NCBI GenBank assembly: GCA_963789255.1
Contig: CAWBJW010000001.1
Location: 1,240,001 to 1,304,000 of the forward strand
DNA length: 64,000 nt
Source: DATARH01 sp963789255
GTDB lineage: Bacteria > Pseudomonadota > Alphaproteobacteria > ATCC43930 > CGMCC-115725
Direction of reading: 5' to 3'
Every line of letters begins with the position of its first letter. The stretch's first letter is position 1. Positions 16,940 to 24,979 of this stretch are shown piece after piece. The notes below the pieces were generated by a model that did no database searches, had not been told where the DNA came from, and was given only the letters and a program-made list of their open reading frames with translations. A program made the translations under genes and the position numbers.

Positions 16940-17788
16940 CTAAGACGCGCAGCACGACGGAGGACAGCACGCATCGCCCGCCTCCTGCCCCGGCTCGGGT
17001 TTGCGCGCCTCGACAGCGGCCGAGACAATATGGTTCTCGATGCCGCGCCCGGGCGCCCAGGTGGCAATCAGCTCGCGGCTTTCGGGTCTGGGAGTGATGC
17101 GGACATCGACGAATCCCGCCGCTGCGAGCCAGCCCGCGACGCTCTCTGCCGATGCCGCGCCGGCCACGCAGCCGCACAGCAGCGCCGGGTCCGATTTGAG
17201 CTCGGACGGAAGCGGGGCGGTGCTGACGATGTCCGAGACGGCGAGCCTTCCGCCCGGCTTGAGGACCCGGAAGGCCTCGCGGAAAACCTGCTTCTTGTCG
17301 GGAACCAAATTGATCACGCAGTTCGAGATCACCGCGTCGGCGGTATTGTCGGCGACCGGCAGGTGCTCGAGCTCGCCGAGCCGGAATTCGACATTCGCCG
17401 CACCGATCGCCGCAGCGTTGTCGCGGGCTTTCTTCAGCATTTCGTGCGTCATGTCGACGCCGATGACATGGCCTTCCGGACCGACCTGACGGGCCGCGAG
17501 GAAGCAGTCGAAACCGGCGCCGCTGCCGAGATCGATGATGGTTTCGCCGGGCTGCATCGCGGCGATCGCCTGCGGATTGCCGCAGCCCAGCCCGAGGTTC
17601 GCCCCCGCGGGAACCGCCGCGAGTTCCGCCGCGGAATAGCCCATCCGCAGGGCCTTGTCGTCGAATCGCGACGCGGGCGCCGGCCCGCAGCACGACGCCG
17701 CAGGTCCGCAGCCATCCGCAGTGACGGAAGCGCCCGCGATGCTGCCGTAGCGCGACCGCACCATTTCCTTGATTTCCGCTTCATCCAT
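16940..17788 (-). CDS. arsM: Arsenite S-adenosylmethionine methyltransferase
   Basis: 282-residue class I methyltransferase. The SAM-binding motif is IIDLGSGAGFDC (about residues 84-95), followed by VIGVDMTHEMLKKA. The arsenic-binding cysteines expected for ArsM are present: C157 (ISNCVINL) and C205/C207 (LLCGCVAGA), with an N-terminal group C27, C33 and C34. The C-terminus is unusually cysteine-rich (DACCPPSCCAS). It converts As(III) to methylated, partly volatile arsenicals. It lies between arsR (21 bases upstream) and arsC (8 bases downstream), clearly one operon. Confidence 0.95.
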   Translation of the reverse strand: MDEAEIKEMVRSRYGSIAGASVTADGCGPAASCCGPAPASRFDDKALRMGYSAAELAAVPAGANLGLGCGNPQAIAAMQPGETIIDLGSGAGFDCFLAARQVGPEGHVIGVDMTHEMLKKARDNAAAIGAANVEFRLGELEHLPVADNTADAVISNCVINLVPDKKQVFREAFRVLKPGGRLAVSDIVSTAPLPSELKSDPALLCGCVAGAASAESVAGWLAAAGFVDVRITPRPESRELIATWAPGRGIENHIVSAAVEARKPEPGQEAGDACCPPSCCAS

Positions 17789-17809
17789 GACCCGTCTTCT
17801 CCTGCGTTC

Positions 17810-18166
17810 TCAAGCTGCGGTGGTACCCTCCGAGCTTCCCGTGCCCGAAGCGGCAGGGTTGCAACAGGGCACGCAGACCGCGCCCTGGCCGCAGCAATTC
17901 TCGGCCAGATAGCCCAAGAGCGCGTTCATCGCGCCGTACTCGGCGGAATAGATCAGCTGCCGGCCCAGCCGCCGCTGCGTGATCAGCCTGGCATGCACGA
18001 GTTGCGCGAGGTGAAACGACAGCGATGAGGGATGCACCCCGAGCCGCTCGGCAATGACCCCGGCAGGCAACCCTTCGGGGCCGCAGGCGACGAGCAGGCG
18101 GAACAGGTCGAGCCGGGTCTCCTGGGCAAGCGCTCCAAGCGCGGCGATGACCCGCTGTCGATCCAT
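17810..18166 (-). CDS. arsR: ArsR-family arsenite-responsive repressor
   Basis: 118 residues, winged-helix repressor: ALAQETRLDLFRLLV at the start, recognition helix HPSSLSFHLAQLVHA, and wing RLGRQLIYSAEY. The likely As(III) site is C-terminal: C91 and C92 with C98 (ENCCGQGAVC), plus C101/C102. This resembles the Acidithiobacillus-type ArsR, in which a C-terminal Cys pair plus one more Cys binds As(III), not the ELCVCDL site in the DNA-binding helix. The start is the ATG at 18166, preceded by AAGGATGG. It is the first gene of the operon; CATTTC (18183-18188) and GAAATG (18247-18252) form a weak inverted pair upstream that could be an operator. Confidence 0.92.
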   Translation of the reverse strand: MDRQRVIAALGALAQETRLDLFRLLVACGPEGLPAGVIAERLGVHPSSLSFHLAQLVHARLITQRRLGRQLIYSAEYGAMNALLGYLAENCCGQGAVCVPCCNPAASGTGSSEGTTAA

Positions 18167-18320
18167 GGAACCCATCCTTCGACATTTCAACGATCGCCAA
18201 ACTATCGGTCGGCGGCGCCTCAGTCAACGGTAATTTTAGAGATATCGAAATGATGCCAATGCGCTTCGCGCGGCGTGTGCCGCCGCCTCATCAGAATCGC
18301 GGGTTTTGCGGCGGCTCGGC

Positions 18321-18725
18321 TCAGCCCGGGCGCGGGGGCGGCGGTGTCTGCGAGCCGATCGGCGGCGGGTGAAAGCCGGGCGGCCAGGTGTCGTAAAAGC
18401 CAGGGATGACGGCAGCGGTCGGCACCGCAATCGGCGCGTATCCGGGCAGCGGCTGCGCCGTCATGGCCCCGGCCACGGCACCGAGCGTCGCGCCGGTTTC
18501 CGCGCCGACGACCGCGCCGATCCCCGGGTTGATTGCGAAGGCGGCGCCGAGGCCGGTACCGAGCGCCGTGCCGAGAACGCTGCCGACCAAGGCGCGGTCG
18601 GCTGCGTCCTCCGGATCGACGCGCGACACCTGAAAACCGACAGGCGCGGGGCCGCCGGCCGCGACACAGCCGGACAGCGCTGCGGCAAGTCCGACCAGCG
18701 CCGCCCGAACCACCATGAGCCGCAT
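18321..18725 (-). CDS. Glycine-zipper lipoprotein
   Basis: 134 residues, start at 18725 with GAGGG upstream. The signal sequence ends in the lipobox LSGC, so it should be lipidated and membrane anchored. The mature part has a glycine-zipper region (GSVLGTALGTGLGAAFAI, GIGAVVGAETGATLGAVAGA) of the kind found in outer-membrane-associated 17-kDa antigen-like proteins. It ends in a Pro-rich tail (HPPPIGSQTPPPPRPG). Function is unknown. The frame is open upstream into the Fe-S remnant, but the lipoprotein start is well supported. Confidence 0.75.
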   Translation of the reverse strand: MRLMVVRAALVGLAAALSGCVAAGGPAPVGFQVSRVDPEDAADRALVGSVLGTALGTGLGAAFAINPGIGAVVGAETGATLGAVAGAMTAQPLPGYAPIAVPTAAVIPGFYDTWPPGFHPPPIGSQTPPPPRPG

Positions 18726-18929
18726 CGTTCGATCCCTCTGTTCCCCCCGCTCGCGCGATGATAGCAACAGCCGAACCGCGGCGTCACGCTGCGATTGCGG
18801 GCGCGGGAAATCGCGGCGGGCTGGCCGGCTTTGACGGCCTGGTATTGGTATTGGTCGGCGTATTCCGCCATTACCGATCGGATGATGCAAGCCGATCCGG
18901 GAGTAATCGGCCTGGGTCAGGTTTGCCGG

Positions 18930-19229
18930 GCAGATGCGGGCCGGCGGGTGCGTCCCCGGGTCGCCGCTGACGCTGACCGGGATCTCGCCGATGCCAAAGG
19001 CGTAGAGCATGTTGAACGCATCGTCGTCGCGCCGGATCAGCCGGTAATGCCCGCCCTCCTGCTCGTCGGTCCAGCCGCGCGGCAGATCGGCGAGCCCGGC
19101 GATGTCGTCGCAGACGATCGCCCGGTCGCGCATCGTCGGCCCGAGGACGCGGAAGCCGCGCCGGCGCAGGGCATCGAAGAGCGCTCCAACGCCATCGCTC
19201 GTCAAGACGCTGAGCGCGACGGGGTTCAT
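18930..19229 (-). pseudogene. N-terminal remnant of a hydrogenase/sulfite-reductase-type 4Fe-4S protein
   Basis: From the ATG at 19229 about 95 residues match the N-terminal domain of dicluster 4Fe-4S proteins annotated as sulfhydrogenase beta or sulfite reductase subunit A: ALRRRGFRVLGPTMRDRAIV, ADLPRGWTDEQEGGHYRLIR and RDDDAF. The match then stops (after roughly GIGEIPVSV), and no cluster-binding cysteine region follows. Intact relatives are several hundred residues, so this is a truncated relic. Family identity is from recollection of the conserved pattern. Confidence 0.5.
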
Positions 19230-19324
19230 CGACGGCACCCCTGTTCTCAGGCGAAACTTTAATCATATCGCAGAGGCCCGCGCCGCGGTTGACATAAATC
19301 AAGACGGCGCGCGCCGAGACTGGA

Positions 19325-20224
19325 CTAGATCGGCATTCCGACCTCGGACTGGGCGAGCCTGCCATCGGGCATGACGTGGCGGTAGCGGTCGAGGGTCATT
19401 GTCAACCGTTTCATCAGGCGCCGCGCGCCCGGGTCGAACGGGGTACGCCGGTGCATCGTGAAGCCGTTGTCCCACACGACCAGGTCGCCGACCTGCCATT
19501 GGTGGGCGTAAACGAACGCATCGCTCGTGGCGCTTTCGTAGACCTCATCCAAAAGGGCGAGACCTGAGGCCGTGTCCATGTAGTCAATGCCGACCGTCGT
19601 CGTCGAATCGAGGTAGAGCGAGCGGTCGCCGGTCTCGGGGTGGGCGCGGACCAACGCATGCGTCACCGGCGGCGTCAGGCGCCTCGCCTCTTCGGAAATC
19701 TGCTGGTCCGTCGCGCGCCCATATCCCGCCAGCCGCTTCGTGTAATCGAAGATGCCGCGCTTCCCGCCGATCTTTGCCCGCAACTGGCGCGGCAAGCCGG
19801 CATGGGCGGCGCGCAAATCGACCCAGAACGTCTCGCCGCCCTCGGGCGGCAGTTCGAGCGCGTAGAGCGCCGCACCGGTCGCCGGCTTCAGCATATAGGA
19901 CTGGTCGGAGTGCCATTGCAGCTCGCCGTCGCCGAGGCCGCCGATCGGCCGGCCGAGCCCATCCTTCAGATTGGAGAGAACCGTCACCTCGGGCGTCGCG
20001 GGCGACGCCCAATCGCTGCGCACGGTGCGCTCCAGCGGCCCGAACAGGGCGCAGAACGCCGCCAGTTCCAATTCGCTCAGCGCCTGGCGACGAAACACCA
20101 GGACGCCGTATTGCGCGTAGAGCGTGCGCAGCGCCGCGACGGCCGCGTCGTCCAGCCGCTCCCATAAACTGAGGCCGACGACTTCCCGCGCCAGGGTCGG
20201 GTGGAGCTGTCGCGTTTCGAGCAT
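19325..20224 (-). CDS. TauD/TfdA-family Fe(II)/2-oxoglutarate dioxygenase
   Basis: 299 residues from the ATG at 20224 (GAGGA upstream). The facial triad is visible: H and D in ELQWHSDQSYM, and the distal His in NGFTMHRRTPFDPGARRLMK, with the nearby Arg for 2-oxoglutarate. Other blocks are YGVLVFRRQALSE, FGPLERTVRSDW and LPPEGGETFWVDLRAAHAGLP. These enzymes hydroxylate or cleave taurine, aryloxyalkanoates, carnitine precursors and the like; the substrate is not determinable. It lies 86 bases downstream of the DadA-like gene on the same strand, so the two may be co-transcribed. Confidence 0.88.
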   Translation of the reverse strand: MLETRQLHPTLAREVVGLSLWERLDDAAVAALRTLYAQYGVLVFRRQALSELELAAFCALFGPLERTVRSDWASPATPEVTVLSNLKDGLGRPIGGLGDGELQWHSDQSYMLKPATGAALYALELPPEGGETFWVDLRAAHAGLPRQLRAKIGGKRGIFDYTKRLAGYGRATDQQISEEARRLTPPVTHALVRAHPETGDRSLYLDSTTTVGIDYMDTASGLALLDEVYESATSDAFVYAHQWQVGDLVVWDNGFTMHRRTPFDPGARRLMKRLTMTLDRYRHVMPDGRLAQSEVGMPI

Positions 20225-20310
20225 GGTTGCGTCCTCGATAGCTGGCAAGGTTGGATGAAGAGAATGCCGCCGCGGATCACCGCCGCCGCGTCGAGCGCGT
20301 ATCCATCGCG

Positions 20311-21549
20311 TCAGAACCGCTCCGCGCGAAACGGCCTCGGGTCCACGAAGGGAGCTTCGCCTATCATCATCTCGGCAAGCAATCTTCCCGTGGCGGGACC
20401 GAGGGTGAAGCCCTGATGGGCATGGCCAAAGGCGAACCACAGATGGGCTTGGCCCGGGGCGGGGCCGATGATCGGCAGCATGTCGGGGGTGCATGGCCGT
20501 ATCCCCATCCAGGGAGTTTGTTCGACCGCTTCGCCAAGCGGCAGCAAATTTCGAGCGATCGGCTCGGCGCGGCGGAGCTGTACCGGGTTCGGCCGCGCCA
20601 GGGGACGCGCGAATTCCGCGCCTGTCGTCAGGCGAATGCCGCGCCGCATCGGTGCCAGCAGAAAACCGCTTGAGGCGACCGGCCTGGTGAGCCCGGCATT
20701 GCCCTTCAGTCGGAAGTGCAAATGGTAGCCGCGCTTGCCGAACAGCGGGGGCGCATAGCCGAACCGCGTCGTGACGCCGTCGGACCAGATACCGAGAGCG
20801 ACGACCGCTTCGGCTGCTTCGACAGTCGAGCCATTGGCGGCCGACACGCGCCAGCCGGCGCCGTGGCGCGCCAGCGTCGCGGCGTCGCCGAGCACGAAGC
20901 GCCCGCCCAGGCGCTCGAAGAGCGCGGCGTAGCTGAGCGTCAGGGCGTGCGGATCATTGACGGCGTAGGGATCGGTCCAATGCAAAGCACCGGCAAAGCC
21001 GGTGCGCAGATGCGGCTCCGCCACGCCGAGGGCACTGGGGTCCAGCGCAACGAAATTCACCCCGAAATCGCGTTTCACCACCTCGGCCCTGGCGAGATCC
21101 GCGTCGAATGCCGCGGCGTCTTCGTAGGCCCTGATATAGCCGACCGGCCGCAGAAGCCCGGTCGAGCCCGCTTCCTCGGCGAGCTTCTGATGCTCGGCCG
21201 TGCAGGTTGCGATCAGCGTGCTGTAATGCCGTGCAATCGCGGCATAGCGCTCGGGCTCCGAATTGCGCCAATAACCGAACAGAGGCTGGATCAAGCCCGG
21301 CAGCGCGGAGAGGTGATAGCAGGCGTCGACGGAGCGATTGCGGGCGATGCGCCATAGCTCCGCGACCGCGCGCGGGAAAGGGTGCGGCAACACCGCCTCG
21401 CGCTGGACCAAGCCGCCGTTGCCGAACGAGGCCTCCTCGCCGGGCCGGCGCCGGTCGAGCAGCACGACCTGCCTGCCGCGCTTCTGCAGATGCGCAGCGA
21501 CCGAAACGCCAATCATCCCGGCCCCGAGGACCATCACATCAGCCTGCAT
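20311..21549 (-). CDS. FAD-dependent D-amino-acid dehydrogenase-like oxidoreductase
   Basis: 412 residues of the DAO/DadA family. The N-terminal dinucleotide motif is VMVLGAGMIGVSVAAHLQKRG, followed by VLLDRRRPGEEASFGNGGL. The C-terminal half has ASSGFLLAPMRRGIRLTTGAEFA, the FAD/substrate block WMGIRPCTPDMLPIIGPAP and FAFGHAHQGFTLGPATGRLL, all typical of DadA. It oxidatively deaminates D-amino acids or related amines, with electrons to the respiratory chain. Substrate preference is unknown. It is upstream of the TauD gene. Confidence 0.88.
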   Translation of the reverse strand: MQADVMVLGAGMIGVSVAAHLQKRGRQVVLLDRRRPGEEASFGNGGLVQREAVLPHPFPRAVAELWRIARNRSVDACYHLSALPGLIQPLFGYWRNSEPERYAAIARHYSTLIATCTAEHQKLAEEAGSTGLLRPVGYIRAYEDAAAFDADLARAEVVKRDFGVNFVALDPSALGVAEPHLRTGFAGALHWTDPYAVNDPHALTLSYAALFERLGGRFVLGDAATLARHGAGWRVSAANGSTVEAAEAVVALGIWSDGVTTRFGYAPPLFGKRGYHLHFRLKGNAGLTRPVASSGFLLAPMRRGIRLTTGAEFARPLARPNPVQLRRAEPIARNLLPLGEAVEQTPWMGIRPCTPDMLPIIGPAPGQAHLWFAFGHAHQGFTLGPATGRLLAEMMIGEAPFVDPRPFRAERF

Positions 21550-21885
21550 CCGGCCAATCTACCGCATGGGCAAATCGCGTCCAGTTGGCCGGATCTGCGC
21601 CGAAGGAGAGCTGAATTCAGGCAATTGCCGAACGGTATTCGCGCATGCTGGTCCGGGTCCGGGTCAAACTTCCGGACGGCCGCTGGCGGAAGACGGCAGC
21701 AACGCCGCGAGGCCGGTTTCCCGCCCAACCTTCAGGTTTTCGGCCGTGTCCGTAAACGGCGCGTCGTGGCGGCGGTAACCGACTGCCGCATCGAGAGCGT
21801 GCGGGTGGGCTGGTTTTGCCTCGGGTGCTTCCGATATCTTCCAACTGGATTGGGCGCTGTAGCGATCCGCCCGTAAGCTATTGAG
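21550..21885. other. Intergenic stretch outside the island, no gene seen
   Basis: 336 bases between the DadA-like gene and the left attachment repeat. Open frames here have the composition of shadow frames, and I see no RNA gene, strong hairpin or conserved protein fragment. It is the chromosomal flank left of the island, presumably once adjacent to the DNA now right of position 29586. Confidence 0.5.
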
Positions 21886-21937
21886 GATGGTGGGCGCGAC
21901 AGGGATTGAAGCTGTGACCCCTACGATGTAAACGTAG
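21886..21937 (-). other. attL: partial tRNA-Val copy
   Basis: 52 bases matching the anticodon-to-3' end part of the tRNA-Val gene at 29511-29585 (two mismatches, at 21911 and about 21930). It has no D-arm or 5' acceptor strand and cannot form a tRNA. It is the duplicated attachment site left by integration. Confidence 0.85.
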
Positions 21938-22038
21938 GCAGGCCAGTTGCCGGGCGTTTCCGAGAGTTTCTTAAATGCATTAAAATCAGCCGATTGCGGC
22001 TTGCTCACGCGGATCGAGTTGCGGTAGAATGCCGTTAG

Positions 22039-22071
22039 TTGCTTCCCATTTGCTTCCCATGTGCTTCCCAC
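22039..22071 (+). repeat. Three 11-bp tandem repeats, candidate integrase arm sites (left)
   Basis: TTGCTTCCCAT (22039-22049), TTGCTTCCCAT (22050-22060) and GTGCTTCCCAC (22061-22071) follow each other without spacer. The same unit occurs twice at 29444-29465 just inside the right end, in the same orientation. Position and period of one helical turn suit arm-type recombinase binding sites. The array also overlaps the region just before the integrase start, so binding could autoregulate it. Confidence 0.65.
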
Positions 22072-22084
22072 GCGGGAGGGGTCG

Positions 22085-23344
22085 ATGCCGGCACTCACCA
22101 AACGAGCGGTCGATGCCGCCAAGCCGCGCGCCGAGCGATATTTCGTGTGGTGCGCGGATCTGGCGGGTTTTGGCGTCCGGGTCTACCCGAGCGGCAAGAA
22201 GGTTTTCGTCGCGCAAGTGCGCGTCGGGCGTTTTCAACGGCGTGTGAACATCGGCGCCTATGGTCCCTACACGGTCGAGCAAGCCCGTAAGCGCGCCGAG
22301 GAGATCATCCGCACCGCCGCGGAAGGGCGCGATCCGCAGCGCGAGAAACGCGAGGCGCGCAGCGCGCTGACGGTCGCCGAGCTGTGCGGCGAATATCTCG
22401 ACGCGGCACGGGCTGGGCTTGTGATGACCCGGTTCAAGCGGCCGAAGCGGCCGGCCACGGTGGCGATCGACGAGGGGCGCGTGGCCCGTCATATCGGGCC
22501 GCTGATCGGCAGCATCCCGGCGCGCGATCTGCGCCGCGCCGACGTGCAGCGCATGGCGGACGGCATCGCCAAGGGCAAAACCGCCGGCACCTTCAAGGCG
22601 AAGCCGCGCGGGCGCGCCGTCGTTACAGGCGGCGCCGGCACGGCGGCACGCGTTGTCGAGTTGCTGGGCGGCATCTATTCATGGGGCGAAAAGCGCGAGC
22701 TGGTGCCCGGCCCCAACCCGGCGCATGGCGTCGAGACGGCGCGCGGCGAGGCCAAGGACCGGGTATTGAGCGCCGACGAGTTGCAAGCGCTCGGCAAGGC
22801 GCTCGACGCCGGCGAGGCGGCCATGCCGATGGCGACGGCGGCGCTTCGCCTGATCGCCTTGACCGGACTGCGGCGCGAGGAAGCAAGCGGGCTGCGGCGG
22901 ACCGAAATCGATCTGGCCGGCTGTTGCCTCCGGCTGGAAACCACGAAAACCGGGCGCTCGACCCGGCCCATCGGCAAGCCGGCGCGCGATCTGCTGCAAT
23001 CACTGCCGCGCCTATCCGACGAGTGGGTTTTTCCGAACCGCAGCGGTAGCGGGCGCGCCGAATTGAAAGCCTCGATTGCCGCGCTGTTCAATGCCGCCGG
23101 GCTGAAGGATGCGCGCTCGCACGATCTGCGCCGAACCTTCGCCAGCCTCGCGGCGGCGGAGGAATACAGCGAGGCGACGATTTCCGAGTTGCTGGGGCAT
23201 TCCCGGCGCGGCGTGACGCAGCGCCATTACATCCGCCGGCCGGATGCCGCCCTGATCGCCGCGGCCGATCGCGTGTCGCGCCGGATCGCAAGAGCCATGG
23301 GCGCGCCCGAGGAAACGGCGGACGTGGTGCCGCTGCGGGCGTAG
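22085..23344 (+). CDS. int: Tyrosine-type site-specific integrase
   Basis: 419 residues; start at 22085 after GGGAGGGG. The N-terminal DUF4102-like arm-binding domain (MPALTKRAVDAAKPRAERYF, GVRVYPSGKKVFVAQVRVG) is followed by a SAM-like core-binding domain and the catalytic domain. Catalytic residues visible are Arg in TGLRREEASGL, His and Arg in SHDLRRTFASLA, His in LLGHSRRGVTQRHY, and the nucleophile Tyr in that last motif. This is the P4/CP4-57-type family that uses tRNA 3' ends, which fits the duplicated tRNA-Val end 150 bases upstream. It carries out integration and, with an excisionase, excision of the element. Confidence 0.95.
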   Translation: MPALTKRAVDAAKPRAERYFVWCADLAGFGVRVYPSGKKVFVAQVRVGRFQRRVNIGAYGPYTVEQARKRAEEIIRTAAEGRDPQREKREARSALTVAELCGEYLDAARAGLVMTRFKRPKRPATVAIDEGRVARHIGPLIGSIPARDLRRADVQRMADGIAKGKTAGTFKAKPRGRAVVTGGAGTAARVVELLGGIYSWGEKRELVPGPNPAHGVETARGEAKDRVLSADELQALGKALDAGEAAMPMATAALRLIALTGLRREEASGLRRTEIDLAGCCLRLETTKTGRSTRPIGKPARDLLQSLPRLSDEWVFPNRSGSGRAELKASIAALFNAAGLKDARSHDLRRTFASLAAAEEYSEATISELLGHSRRGVTQRHYIRRPDAALIAAADRVSRRIARAMGAPEETADVVPLRA

Positions 23345-23444
23345 GATGACCGAACGGCGGGGATAGGCCGGCCAGCCGACACGCGCGGACACCGCACCGC
23401 GCTTCCCCGCTGCCCTCCCTGCGGGCGCCTACGGGGGCGCAGCG

Positions 23445-24107
23445 ATGAAACTCAAGCTTCCGCCGCGGCAGGCCGGTTATCTCTGCGGCAAAGAGTTCGT
23501 GAGGCCGGATTACGACGCCCGCCAGCGTGCCCTTGGCATGGCCGGATCGGGCGCATTCGAGTTGCCGGCCGAGCGGTTGCCGCGGCTCGGCGAGATCGTG
23601 CTGCAAAATCCGGGCATCGAAATACTTTCGGATGAACTCCATTGGTTTCGGCGCGAGGGCGCGACTGACGTGAGCGCCGAGCAACAAAATTTTAAGCCCG
23701 ACGAGAAGGGCTATTTTCAGGCGCCCGTGAGCCTCGCGCCGGCGCTCCTGCGTGGGATTGAAGCCAAATGGATCGGCAGTGAGCGGCCGGCAGCAGAAGT
23801 GCACCATGCGGACGTGAGCCGAGGCGCCGACGATCGAACACGGCCCAAGGTTGCCGAAAATGCCATTCCCGAACGGACGGGACTGCCCGGCAAGCCGACG
23901 AGTTGGCATCTGATCGACTGCGAATGCCGGCGCCGCTACGCCGAGGGCGAGCGTCACACCGGCAAGGTTCGCGAGAGCAGAGCCGAGTGGGCGCGCGTGC
24001 TGGTGGTCTGGTTGAAAACTGTGCATCCGGAGGCGCCGCGCGTCACCGAAAAGACGGTGACCAACCGCCTCCCGCCGCTGCTCAGCGAGCTGCAATCGGA
24101 GCGCTGA
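23445..24107 (+). CDS. Hypothetical island protein
   Basis: 220 residues, not recognised. Starts at 23445 after a GGGGCGCAGCG region, 100 bases after int. No signal peptide or membrane segment. The N-terminal half contains VLQNPGIEILSDELHWFRRE. The C-terminal part (TSWHLIDCECRRRYAEGER, WARVLVVWLKTVHPEAPRVTEKTV) looks like a helical DNA-binding or accessory domain similar to proteins seen beside integrases in alphaproteobacterial islands; this resemblance is from memory and unverified. It lies just left of the iteron-like repeats. Confidence 0.65.
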   Translation: MKLKLPPRQAGYLCGKEFVRPDYDARQRALGMAGSGAFELPAERLPRLGEIVLQNPGIEILSDELHWFRREGATDVSAEQQNFKPDEKGYFQAPVSLAPALLRGIEAKWIGSERPAAEVHHADVSRGADDRTRPKVAENAIPERTGLPGKPTSWHLIDCECRRRYAEGERHTGKVRESRAEWARVLVVWLKTVHPEAPRVTEKTVTNRLPPLLSELQSER

Positions 24108-24115
24108 GCGCCCAA

Positions 24116-24167
24116 TATTATCGGCGGCCGGGAATATCGGGCGGCTATATCGGGCATCGGGTATCGG
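24116..24167 (+). repeat. Iteron-like ATCGG repeats
   Basis: Five copies of ATCGG, mostly as TATCGG, on the same strand at 24120, 24136, 24149, 24156 and 24163 (spacings 16, 13, 7 and 7), in a short AT-richer gap upstream of the AlpA-like gene. Near-periodic copies in one orientation fit a regulator or replication-initiator binding array. No experiment supports this; it is inference from arrangement. Confidence 0.4.
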
Positions 24168-24213
24168 CCATGTCTTGCGGCGCGCCGCGTCGGCGCGCCT
24201 ACGCGAGGAATCC

Positions 24214-24519
24214 ATGCTCGACCCGCTGCTCACTGATATCGACGTTGCGCGCATCACCGGCCGCGCCCGCTCGACGCTTCAAAAAGACAGGGTGAGCGGC
24301 ATCGGCATCCCTTGGGTGCGGATCGGCCGCCAGGTCCGCTATCGCGCCGAGGATGTCGCGGTGTATTTGGCGGCGCTGCCGAGCCGCCACAGTACCAGCG
24401 AGGCGGACGCGCAGGATCAGCGGCGGCTTGGGCAAGAGGACGATATCGCGCGAGTCGCTAAGCCGCCCAACGGCCGGCGAAGACGAGCGCCTGATGACCG
24501 CGCACGCGCGGCGGATTGA
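24214..24519 (+). CDS. AlpA-like / excisionase-type HTH protein
   Basis: 101 residues from the ATG at 24214, preceded by GAGGAATCC. The first ~55 residues are a MerR/AlpA-type winged HTH: LLTDIDVARITGRARSTLQK, IPWVRIGRQVRYRAEDVAVY. The basic C-terminal tail (RRLGQEDD ... GRRRRAPDDRARA) is low complexity. Proteins of this kind act as excisionase or as activator of integrase in P4-like elements. In this island it would be the natural partner of int. The iteron-like repeats lie directly upstream and may be its target. Confidence 0.75.
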   Translation: MLDPLLTDIDVARITGRARSTLQKDRVSGIGIPWVRIGRQVRYRAEDVAVYLAALPSRHSTSEADAQDQRRLGQEDDIARVAKPPNGRRRRAPDDRARAAD

Positions 24520-24566
24520 TGCTAGAGCGAAACGACCTCGGCGCGCCGGCGAGCGCTACCGAGGCC

Positions 24567-24598
24567 GATCGGGATATCGCTGAGCGGCGATCCCGATC
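24567..24598. other. Long hairpin in the island, possible terminator or origin element
   Basis: GATCGGGAT-AT-CGC at 24567-24580 is complementary to GCG-ATCCCGATC at 24587-24598, with a 2-base bulge and a 6-base loop. It lies 48 bases after the AlpA-like stop and contains ATCGG, the same core as the iteron-like array. It could be a terminator (there is no T-run) or part of a replication origin. Confidence 0.4.
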
Positions 24599-24643
24599 AG
24601 ATAGCACCTCCGCCGATTGTGCACCAGCCGCACGGGTGCGGTC

Positions 24644-24979
24644 GTGAGCAACTACCCGCGCTCAATCGAGCTCGCCCGGCTTTTCGAGCGCACAAGCGCC
24701 CGCGGCACCAAATATTTGCTCGGCCAACTCGGCTCCGCGCGGATCGTGCTGCTGCCCGGAGATCCCATCGACGACAGGACCCCGACATGGCGCCTGCTTG
24801 TTCAAGAGCGCGCCGAGGCGGCAGAGCGGGCGCACCCGGCGACATCGGAGGCTGATCGTTTCGTCCCGGCGCAGCCCGCACGGCAACGGCGCCGCGCGGC
24901 CTATGCGGCGCATCGGCGCTCCGATGGCGTTGGCGCCGCCGATCCGCGGCCTTTCGATGACGAGATTCCATTCGGATGA
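24644..24979 (+). CDS. Hypothetical island protein
   Basis: 111 residues from GTG at 24644; a longer start at 24617 is possible. Not recognised. The N-terminal half is compact (SIELARLFERTSARGTKYLL, VLLPGDP), the middle is Arg/Ala-rich, and it ends in DDEIPFG, an acidic-aromatic tail seen in small phage and island proteins and reminiscent of the SSB-type DDEIPF C-terminus that contacts replication proteins. That comparison is inference. Its stop overlaps the ATG of the next gene, so the two are probably co-translated and may work together in replication. Confidence 0.6.
   Translation: MSNYPRSIELARLFERTSARGTKYLLGQLGSARIVLLPGDPIDDRTPTWRLLVQERAEAAERAHPATSEADRFVPAQPARQRRRAAYAAHRRSDGVGAADPRPFDDEIPFG

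Noticed and set aside
21886..21937. Second tRNA-Val gene
   Set aside because: Only the 3' half is present, no D-arm or 5' strand; it is the attachment-site duplicate.
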